This document shows positions 1-5,138 of a stretch of DNA of 6,650 bases, one piece after another. The position numbers and the translations under genes are program-made. Positions within the stretch are counted from its first letter, which is position 1. Each line of letters starts with the position of its first letter. The stretch spans positions 1-6,650 of the forward strand of contig CADATR010000096.1 of assembly GCA_902790885.1 (NCBI GenBank), written 5' to 3'. The DNA is from an uncultured Eubacteriales bacterium (lineage in GTDB: Bacteria > Bacillota_A > Clostridia > Peptostreptococcales > Anaerovoracaceae). The notes below the pieces were generated by a model. It was not told the DNA's origin, ran no database searches, and saw nothing but the letters and a program-made list of their open reading frames with translations.

Positions 1-228
1 AAGCTCAAGAAGAAAGATCTGCTTGAGATAATGCTGAAACAGGGCGAAGAGATAGACAGGCTCCGCGCTCAGGTAGCAGATCTCGAGGCGAAGCTTGAGG
101 ACCGCAATTTCACATTCGATAAAATAGGCTCCATCGCCGAGGCGTCGCTGGCAGTCACCGACATCTTCAAAGAGGCTGAGAAAGCTGCTGTGATCTATCT
201 CGAGAACATCAGGAGCAGAGTCAAATGA
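1..228 (+). CDS. Small coiled-coil protein, 3' part only (hypothetical)
   Basis: The reading frame is open from the first base, so the true start lies upstream; 75 residues are visible before the TGA at 226-228. An internal ATG at 31 exists, but the codons before it (KLKKKDLLEI) look like real protein and continue the helix. The visible part is charged and helical: a coiled coil (about IDRLRAQVADLEAKLEDR) is followed by a segment containing GSIAEASLAV and ending in an alanine- and glutamate-rich helix. There is no membrane segment or catalytic motif. From memory, similar short proteins lie next to signal peptidase or sortase genes in Lachnospiraceae-type genomes, but no function is established and I give none. 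Its stop overlaps the start of the signal peptidase gene (ATGA), so the two are probably translationally coupled. Confidence 0.75.
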   Translation, partial: KLKKKDLLEIMLKQGEEIDRLRAQVADLEAKLEDRNFTFDKIGSIAEASLAVTDIFKEAEKAAVIYLENIRSRVK

Positions 229-827
229 GCAGGAGAGACCGGAACACACCTATGACAGTGCCTGAGCTTCCCGAGACCGGGTTGATCAGGACGGCATATG
301 AGGAGGAATCCTATCTCGACAGGCTCAAGGCTTCGATAGTAAGCACCACCAACATACTTATAGTCGTAGCGGCGATAGCGATCCTGGTGGCGATGCTCTT
401 TCTGCCGGTGCTGAGGATCTACGGCCAGTCGATGAACTCAACGCTGCACAGCGGCGAGCTGGTGATATCCGTAAAGGGAGCAAAGTTCAAAACAGGCGAC
501 GTCATAGCGTTCTACTACAACAACAACGTGCTGGTGAAGAGAGTCATAGCCAACTCCGGCGAATGGGTGGACATAGACCTCGAAGGCAATGTCTACGTCA
601 ACTCGCAGAAGATAGACGAGCCTTATCTCGATGCGAAGGCCTTCGGGGAGCCTGACATAGACTTTCCGTACCAGGTGCCGGACGGCAGAGTATTCGTGCT
701 CGGTGACAACAGAGCGGTATCCATCGACTCGAGGCATCTGGCGGTCGGCTGTGTAACGTCAGAACAGGTAGTAGGAAAGATAGTATTCCGGATATGGCCT
801 CTGACGAAAATAGGGCCGATACACTAG
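225..827 (+). CDS. lepB: Type I signal peptidase (pilus-locus associated)
   Basis: This 200-residue membrane serine protease cleaves signal peptides from secreted proteins on the outer face of the membrane. The cytoplasmic N-terminus (about 1-42) is followed by one membrane segment (about 43-63), the usual Gram-positive SipS-like topology. The family boxes are present: the nucleophile serine in GQSM (Ser69), the general-base lysine in VLVKRVIA (Lys105), and GDNR (160-163) followed by SIDSR (166-170). Both dyad residues are intact, so it should be active, unlike the catalytically dead SipA-type proteins of some streptococcal pilus islands. The start at 225 has AGGAG at 211-215, nine bases upstream, and overlaps the preceding stop. 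It sits just upstream of the backbone pilin, so pilin precursors are likely substrates; this is inferred from position. It could equally be a general signal peptidase. Confidence 0.93.
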   Translation: MSRRDRNTPMTVPELPETGLIRTAYEEESYLDRLKASIVSTTNILIVVAAIAILVAMLFLPVLRIYGQSMNSTLHSGELVISVKGAKFKTGDVIAFYYNNNVLVKRVIANSGEWVDIDLEGNVYVNSQKIDEPYLDAKAFGEPDIDFPYQVPDGRVFVLGDNRAVSIDSRHLAVGCVTSEQVVGKIVFRIWPLTKIGPIH

Positions 828-872
828 AAGGCGTCAAAGAAACGTTATATGTGACGGTATAATTGACGCTTT
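828..872 (+). repeat. Imperfect inverted repeat just after the signal peptidase gene
   Basis: AAGGCGTCAA at 828-837 can pair with TTGACGCTTT at 863-872, giving ten base pairs including one G-U, with a 25-nt loop. It starts directly after the signal peptidase stop codon. Only TTT closes the 3' arm and no U-run follows, so it is a poor intrinsic terminator. It could be an operator or a weak terminator for the upstream operon. The loop and 3' arm contain a TATAAT (858-863) and a TTGACG (863-868), but in the wrong order to form one promoter. Confidence 0.4.
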
Positions 873-887
873 GGATGCTAAACTGTA

Positions 888-916
888 CTTACAGATCACA
901 TAACTACGGTTATATT
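888..916 (+). promoter_or_regulatory. Putative sigma-A-type promoter for the backbone pilin
   Basis: CTTACA at 888-893 matches TTGACA at four of six positions. After a 17-bp spacer, TATATT at 911-916 matches TATAAT at five of six. The predicted transcription start would be near 922-924, where the first leader hairpin begins (924-951). That coincidence supports the call but does not prove it. It would give the pilin its own transcript, separate from the signal peptidase gene upstream. Confidence 0.45.
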
Positions 917-923
917 CTTGTGT

Positions 924-1093
924 GGACTCCGAGGGGAGGTCTCACGAGTTCATAATACCGGGCTGCTCGGTATAAGCAGCAAAACTATTTTGCCCTGCGG
1001 GGCACAAGCTATGGCCGATGAGGCCACGCTCAATAATTTGTGGGCCGAAAGGCCATAGTAAAATGCCTTGAGAGGGCAAGAAAGGAAGGTTTT
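924..1093 (+). ncRNA. Structured 5' leader of the backbone pilin mRNA (unassigned candidate regulatory RNA)
   Basis: This stretch has no gene but dense potential RNA structure. In order: stem 924-929/946-951; stem 955-960/968-973 (ATACCG/CGGTAT); stem 962-967/975-980 (GCTGCT/AGCAGC), which uses the loop of the previous hairpin; stem 979-984/988-993 (GCAAAA/TTTTGC); stem 991-995/1000-1004 (TGCCC/GGGCA, loop TGCG); a long-range stem 1009-1016/1051-1058 (CTATGGCC/GGCCATAG) enclosing 1022-1027/1040-1046; and stem 1064-1069/1073-1078 just before the ribosome binding site. Local alternatives GGCC-GATGA-GGCC (1013-1025) and GGCC-GAAA-GGCC (1043-1054) compete with the long-range stem. No terminator U-tract is present, so any control would more likely be on translation or stability. 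I could not match it to a known riboswitch class. Confidence 0.5.
1083..1089 (+). promoter_or_regulatory. Ribosome binding site deciding the pilin start at 1094
   Basis: AGGAAGG lies four to ten bases before the ATG at 1094. It selects this ATG over the in-frame GTG at 1040, which would add 18 charged residues before the signal peptide. CCTT at 1066-1069 could pair with either AAGG of this site as an alternative to the 1064-1078 hairpin, which would be a way to hide it. Confidence 0.75.
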
Positions 1094-2845
1094 ATGAAAC
1101 ATTTTAAGAAAGTTATCACACTGCTGCTGTCAGCAATGATGATACTGGCGATGGGTGCAACAGCATTCGCTGAAGACACCGCACCCGCTTATGATCACCC
1201 GCTGACAGTAACAGGCCTTGGTACTGGAGATACGGTAAAATTCTATCAGGTTATCGAATGGGTCGGCAATGCAAGTGGAAATGTTGCTGGCTGGAAAGCA
1301 GTACCGCAGTATGCTAGCGTTCTTACAGAGGATAAATTAAAAGAAATCTTGGTAGGAACCAAGGCAGATCCAACAGCTACTCCTCCTGTTGAGGCAAAAG
1401 ATCCAACCGGAATCACATCTGAGATTGCTGGACAGCTTGCAAAACTTGCTGGTGAAGATGGAGAAGCTGGAACAGTCAGCGGAGCAACAGCTACCTATAA
1501 TAATACTGAAGCAGGTATGTGGATGGCTCTGGTTACTCCTGCTGATGCAAACACTGTTTATAACCCGGTTTTCGTTTCAGCAGACTATAACAAAGATGCT
1601 GGTGGTTCAGTTGGAATGGGAGACCAGTACAATGGCGATGCTGTTGCTAAGAAGAGCACCCTGTCACTTACCAAGACAGCTGCTACATCGGAAGATTCCT
1701 GGGATGATGGAAAGTCAAGCACAACCGCAGTTGGAGACACAGTAAACTTTACAGTTACAACTACGATTCCTGGATATGGAGATGTCTACACCAGTCCTCA
1801 TTTTGTGATGAAGGATAAGCTGACAGCTCTTAAGCTGAACAAGGATAGTGTAACTGTTACAGGCCTTAGAAAGGGTACTGATTATACAGTGGATGCACAG
1901 GATGATGGCTATACCATTACCTTCACAGAAACTTATCTTAAAGGACTTAAAGCGGCTACTGATATCACTGTTACTTACAGCGCAGTAGTTACCAGTACCG
2001 CTGCCAATGCTGTCAATGAAGAGGACAACGAAGTATCCATCGAGTACTCACACAATCCAAATCAGCAGAGTGATTATGATGTGAAGAAAGACACTACACA
2101 GCACTACACATTCTCACTTGATGCTGAGGGTGCTGGACAAGGAACTTCCGTTTCTGGCAAGAAGACATCTGAACTCGTAAAGGTTGGCGTTGACGCTAAT
2201 GGCGATCCTATCACAGAAGTTACAAAAACCAGTGAAATTACAAGTACTGAAACGTGGGAGAGCCCTCTTGCAGGCGCTGTGTTTGGTCTTTTCACAGACA
2301 AAGACGGCACTGTACCTCTCAAGGACAAGGACGGCAATGATGTCACAGCAACTACAGGTGCGGATGGAAGAATGAACTTTGCTGGTCTTGATGCAGGTAC
2401 GTACTACCTCAAGGAGATCTCCGCTCCTGCAGGCTTTGTAACAGATCCTAATCCGCATACTGTTGTGATTACAGCTGCTACAAAATCCGTAAAGGTTACG
2501 GAATGGTGGAATGGAACAGAGTGGGTTAGCACAAAACCAACTAGTGGAACAGCAAAGGAAGTTACTTACGATACAGACATTCTTGAAAGTTACAAAGTAA
2601 CCGTAGATGGTAATACTGCTGCTGAATACAAGTTCAAGAATCCTGCAACAGCAAACAGTACCGATATCAACTGGGAAGAGGCCGAGATGGTTGAACATCC
2701 GTTTGAAATCGAAAACAAACAGGGAACTGAGCTTCCAAGTACTGGTGGCATCGGAACAATCATCTTCTACACTCTTGGTACTATCCTCGTAGTTGGATGC
2801 GGAATCGTTCTCGTTTCGAGAAGAAGAATGCAGAAGAACAAATAA
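1094..2845 (+). CDS. Backbone (major) pilin, LPSTG-anchored, isopeptide-domain protein
   Basis: This 583-residue secreted precursor would be the repeating subunit of the pilus shaft. The signal peptide spans 1-26 (KHFKK n-region, hydrophobic core, AFA|E cleavage). Residues about 38-185 form an N-terminal pilin domain that ends in a pilin-motif-like AVAKKS; Lys186 or Lys187 is the likely acceptor for intersubunit linkage. Residues about 188-322 resemble the RrgB-type D2 isopeptide fold (LTKTAAT start, VNFTVTTTIPGY, YSHNP end). Residues about 355-545 form a SpaA/Cna-B-type domain with LAGAVFGLF, an E-box YYLKEISAPAGF (Glu441) and a closing FEIEN (Asn541). The sorting signal is LPSTG (547-551), a membrane segment (about 553-573) and RRR (576-578). 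The length fits major pilins. It lies upstream of a class C sortase, its expected polymerase. Its base composition is clearly more AT-rich than that of the flanking genes. A new name would need comparison with known pilus types. Confidence 0.92.
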   Translation: MKHFKKVITLLLSAMMILAMGATAFAEDTAPAYDHPLTVTGLGTGDTVKFYQVIEWVGNASGNVAGWKAVPQYASVLTEDKLKEILVGTKADPTATPPVEAKDPTGITSEIAGQLAKLAGEDGEAGTVSGATATYNNTEAGMWMALVTPADANTVYNPVFVSADYNKDAGGSVGMGDQYNGDAVAKKSTLSLTKTAATSEDSWDDGKSSTTAVGDTVNFTVTTTIPGYGDVYTSPHFVMKDKLTALKLNKDSVTVTGLRKGTDYTVDAQDDGYTITFTETYLKGLKAATDITVTYSAVVTSTAANAVNEEDNEVSIEYSHNPNQQSDYDVKKDTTQHYTFSLDAEGAGQGTSVSGKKTSELVKVGVDANGDPITEVTKTSEITSTETWESPLAGAVFGLFTDKDGTVPLKDKDGNDVTATTGADGRMNFAGLDAGTYYLKEISAPAGFVTDPNPHTVVITAATKSVKVTEWWNGTEWVSTKPTSGTAKEVTYDTDILESYKVTVDGNTAAEYKFKNPATANSTDINWEEAEMVEHPFEIENKQGTELPSTGGIGTIIFYTLGTILVVGCGIVLVSRRRMQKNK

Positions 2846-2890
2846 TTTACTGAATTATTTGACCGGGCAGGAGTCTATACTCCTGCCCGG
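2839..2890 (+). terminator. Tandem hairpins at the pilin stop codon; weak terminator or mRNA processing/stabilising element
   Basis: CAAATAATT (2839-2847) and AATTATTTG (2853-2861) form a perfect 9-bp AT-rich hairpin with a 5-nt loop that includes the TAA stop. One base later, 2863-2874 and 2879-2890 form a perfect 12-bp GC-rich hairpin (CCGGGCAGGAGT arm, loop CTAT). The next bases are TAAGGGCATT, so the U-tract of a standard intrinsic terminator is missing on this strand. The other strand also lacks one. Partial termination, a 3' end that protects pilin mRNA, or an RNase processing boundary between abundant pilin and scarcer sortase transcript are all possible. The hairpins are certain as sequence; the function is inferred. 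Confidence 0.6.
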
Positions 2891-2910
2891 TAAGGGCATT
2901 ATAAAAGATG

Positions 2911-3065
2911 TCTTTACAAAGTAAATGGGAAATAATCCCCTCATTCCACTTCCCGTTTACACAAGCAGGTTCGGACCTGCGGAAACCGATCGATCGATGA
3001 GGTTTCAGCTCACAGGATGGATCCCTTTCCGAAAGTCCGGGCAACAGTCGATATAAACACGGACT
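2911..3065 (+). other. Gene-free intergenic region with four successive potential stem-loops
   Basis: No convincing gene lies between 2846 and 3098. Four stems follow one another: 2921-2931/2950-2960 (11 bp with one G-U, 18-nt loop), which competes with a small hairpin TTTAC-AAA-GTAAA at 2913-2925; 2965-2970/2975-2980 (GCAGGT-TCGG-ACCTGC); 2982-2987/3001-3006 (GAAACC/GGTTTC) enclosing the palindromic GATCGATCGAT; and 3034-3039/3060-3065 (AGTCCG/CGGACT). I see no strong promoter. It may be an RNA element setting sortase expression, or a remnant sequence. Confidence 0.4.
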
Positions 3066-3075
3066 GAATCCATGT

Positions 3076-3081
3076 AAGGAG
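3076..3081 (+). promoter_or_regulatory. Misplaced ribosome binding site before sortase C
   Basis: AAGGAG is a strong Shine-Dalgarno match, but it ends 17 bases before the ATG at 3099, far more than the usual 5-10. No in-frame standard start codon lies closer to it, and the 3099 start gives a typical sortase N-terminus. Initiation may therefore be weak, which would suit an enzyme needed in smaller amounts than pilin. Confidence 0.5.
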
Positions 3082-3098
3082 AAATATATAAAACTGTA

Positions 3099-3980
3099 AT
3101 GAAAAACTGGATAAAGCGAAATCTGTTAACGGTGGTTATGACTGCCGGACTGTTAGTGGGAGTATTCCTGCTGCTTTATCCGTCAGTGGCAAACTACTGG
3201 AATACATACCATTCGGCAAGACGTATCATGAGCTATACCGAGACTGTCACCAACATGGACAAGTCCGAGTATGACAGGATCCTCAAAAGCGCAAGAGAAT
3301 ACAACAAAAGGCTGGCCGAGACCGGCATCAAATGGATGATGACAGATGCCGAAAAGGAGGAATACAACAAGGAACTTGCCATTGATGACTCGGGCATCAT
3401 GGGATTTGTCAGTGTTCCGAAGTTCCACATTCGGGTTCCGATCTATCACGGTACAGACGAAGAGGTCCTTCAGACTGCAATTGGCCATCTTGAGGGAACA
3501 TCTCTCCCTGTAGGCGGCAAGAGCACTCACTGCGCCATATCGGGTCACCGCGGACTCCCGTCGGCCAGGCTCTTCACCGATATAGATAAGATCAGGGAAG
3601 GCGACACCTGGACTGTCACCGTACTGAACGAGACTCTTACATATGAGTGCGATCAGATCAGGATCGTTCTGCCGGAGGATCTTTCAGACCTCAAGATAGA
3701 AGAGGGCAAAGACCTATTCACGCTGATCACCTGCACTCCGTACGGAGTCAACACCCACAGGTTGCTGGTGCGCGGCCACAGGGTGCCAAACGCAAACGGA
3801 TCGGCTGACGTAACTGCGGACGCCATCCAGATAGAGCCAATTTACATCGCACCGTTCCTGGCAGGGCCTATACTGCTGATCCTGCTCATAATACTGCTTA
3901 TTGCGACAAGACGCGCAAAGCGTTTTGACCCGAAACAATACTTGTCACTATACCTCGAGAAGAAGGGGCTTAAGAAATGA
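3099..3980 (+). CDS. srtC: Class C sortase (pilin polymerase)
   Basis: This 293-residue membrane transpeptidase should cleave the pilin sorting signal between Thr and Gly and transfer the subunit to a lysine of the next pilin. It has an N-terminal membrane segment (about 10-30), a sortase fold (about 97-230) and a second membrane segment near the C-terminus (about 249-269) followed by RRAKR, the two-anchor layout typical of class C. The catalytic residues are present: His150 in ISGHRGLP, Cys212 in TLITC, and Arg221 in THRLLVRGHR. The lid region (about 60-95) lacks the DPW/DPF/DPY motif that blocks the active site in many class C enzymes. It follows the backbone pilin by 253 bases, and its TGA overlaps the minor pilin start (ATGA). 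An alternative start at 3139 would cut into the first membrane segment, so 3099 is preferred despite its distant ribosome binding site. Confidence 0.93.
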   Translation: MKNWIKRNLLTVVMTAGLLVGVFLLLYPSVANYWNTYHSARRIMSYTETVTNMDKSEYDRILKSAREYNKRLAETGIKWMMTDAEKEEYNKELAIDDSGIMGFVSVPKFHIRVPIYHGTDEEVLQTAIGHLEGTSLPVGGKSTHCAISGHRGLPSARLFTDIDKIREGDTWTVTVLNETLTYECDQIRIVLPEDLSDLKIEEGKDLFTLITCTPYGVNTHRLLVRGHRVPNANGSADVTADAIQIEPIYIAPFLAGPILLILLIILLIATRRAKRFDPKQYLSLYLEKKGLKK

Positions 3981-5053
3981 AACAGAACAGACTAAGATGC
4001 TTAAAGATTGCCATGGCGATGCTGATCGCAGCATTGGTTTGCGCAGGTCTTTCGGCTCCGGTGGGCCGCGCTTATGCGGGTGGAAGCGCTAACGTGACTC
4101 TTGCCCATATAGACGGACTTCCGGACGGAACGGCATTCACTCTCAACATCTACAAGGTTGGAAGCTGGACGCATGCAGCTGACGGCAAGGTAGTGATTGA
4201 GCTCGATTCGGCACTGGCGGCAAATGCCAAGGTCGATCCGGTTCTCGTGTACGAGAGTGAAGCTGATGCTGAAGCGCTGCTTGATTCCTCCAAAAATGTG
4301 GGCAACTACATAAAGGCCAACAGCGATGACTTCACTCCTTTAGACACGCAGACAGTCAATGCGGCCGATACAGGCGGAGCCACATTTGGTGGTCTGGAGG
4401 AGTATGGCCTGTATATCGTCACCGGAGACACAACGACGGTAGATAAGAAGAGATGGACTCCGACGTCTGTATATATCGACATACTGAACAGCGACAAGAG
4501 CATGACGCTCAACATGATCAAGATGGAGTCGGCTCCGGTAGTGGACGAGTACACGATCGTAAAGCAGTGGGTCGCGGATGCTAAATACGAAGATAACGAG
4601 AAGGCAGAACGTCCGGCTTCGGTCGATGTCAGGATTTCTTATGGCAACAAACTCGTAGATACGATCACACTGAGCGATGATAACAACTGGAGCTACAAGT
4701 GGAAGGCCGATGAGAGCGAAAGCGACAAGGTCGTGTACATAAAGACAGTTGGAGATAAGGAAGAATCACAGACTATCACGGATCTCGGAAATGACAGAGC
4801 ATGGCATGTAACTGAGGTTGCCGATGAGCTGAATGTAAGATATCAGGCGACAGTGACTGATCCTTCGGAGCAGCTCCCGGGAATATTCAAGATCGAGAAT
4901 GTTGAAGTGCCTGAGAAGGATACCAACAAGATCATCAAGAGAGTCAATACAGGTGACTACACCAACGTTACTAAATGGGTGGCTATCATGATGGCTGCGG
5001 CCGTACTCCTTCTGATACTCGCTGTTATAAGCAGAAAGAAGGACAGAAAGTAG
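3977..5053 (+). CDS. Minor pilin with Cna-B domain and a non-LPXTG sorting signal
   Basis: This 358-residue secreted precursor is probably an accessory or basal pilin. The signal peptide is about 1-34 (basic start, hydrophobic core, AYA|GG). Residues about 38-185 form a beta-rich N-terminal domain without a family I can name with confidence (contains GLEEYGLYIVTGD). Residues about 193-309 match a Cna-B fold: VKQW with candidate isopeptide Lys196, WSYKW, the E-box WHVTEVAD (Glu280) and the closing FKIEN (Asn308). The C-terminus is VNTGD (323-327), a membrane segment (about 333-351) and SRKKDRK. VNTGD replaces LPXTG and is closer to the VPPTG/QVPTG class seen on some streptococcal pilus proteins. 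It is translationally coupled to sortase C by a 4-bp overlap, with AAGGGG at 3963-3968 as ribosome binding site. Basal versus tip position cannot be told from sequence. Confidence 0.88.
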   Translation: MKQNRLRCLKIAMAMLIAALVCAGLSAPVGRAYAGGSANVTLAHIDGLPDGTAFTLNIYKVGSWTHAADGKVVIELDSALAANAKVDPVLVYESEADAEALLDSSKNVGNYIKANSDDFTPLDTQTVNAADTGGATFGGLEEYGLYIVTGDTTTVDKKRWTPTSVYIDILNSDKSMTLNMIKMESAPVVDEYTIVKQWVADAKYEDNEKAERPASVDVRISYGNKLVDTITLSDDNNWSYKWKADESESDKVVYIKTVGDKEESQTITDLGNDRAWHVTEVADELNVRYQATVTDPSEQLPGIFKIENVEVPEKDTNKIIKRVNTGDYTNVTKWVAIMMAAAVLLLILAVISRKKDRK

Positions 5054-5057
5054 GCTT

Positions 5058-5138
5058 ATGATGAAAAGCATTAAGAGACTCCTTACAGCGGCATTCACTT
5101 CAGTGCTTTGCCTGATGGTATTCGCGGGAACATTCTGA
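5058..5138 (+). pseudogene. 5' signal-peptide segment of the MucBP gene, ended by an in-frame TGA
   Basis: ATG at 5058 (or 5061), four bases after the minor pilin stop, encodes MMKSIKRLL and then a hydrophobic stretch ending in VFAGTF, 26 residues before TGA at 5136-5138. It is in the same frame as the downstream open frame. Together they read as one standard signal peptide, with basic start, hydrophobic core and AYA|ADD cleavage site just after the TGA. Alone it would be a useless 26-residue peptide. A nonsense mutation, a base-call error or leaky readthrough are the candidates. Confidence 0.7.

Noticed and set aside
858..863. TATAAT as the -10 box of the pilin promoter
   Set aside because: The hexamer 17 bases upstream (CAAAGA at 835-840) is a poor -35 and lies in an inverted repeat; the 888/911 pair is better spaced and fits the leader start.
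975..1060. Possible class I c-di-GMP (GEMM) riboswitch, suggested by GCAAAAC and CAAGCTATGG plus a long paired region
   Set aside because: The conserved GACGCAAAG segment, the tetraloop-receptor pattern and the 3' closing strand are not recognisable, so I leave the leader unassigned. A covariance-model scan would decide.
1040..1093. GTG at 1040 as the pilin start, extending it by 18 residues
   Set aside because: The extension is charged, overlaps the hairpin-rich leader and would put residues before the signal peptide; ATG 1094 has AGGAAGG at the right distance.
2114..2698. 194-codon open frame on the minus strand inside the pilin gene
   Set aside because: It lies fully antisense to a well-supported pilin, is Cys-rich and low in plausibility, and has no recognisable domain; it is a shadow frame.
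2863..2890. Classic Rho-independent terminator after the pilin
   Set aside because: The hairpin is perfect, but no U-tract follows on either strand; it is listed only as a weak terminator or processing element.
2847..3044. 65-codon minus-strand open frame in the pilin-sortase spacer
   Set aside because: It overlaps the hairpins, shows no ribosome binding site or domain, and the inverted repeats explain the sequence better.
5136..5138. Selenocysteine or reassigned TGA codon
   Set aside because: I see no convincing hairpin immediately downstream like a bacterial SECIS, a selenocysteine in a cleaved signal peptide makes no sense, and TGA ends other genes here while TGG is used for Trp.
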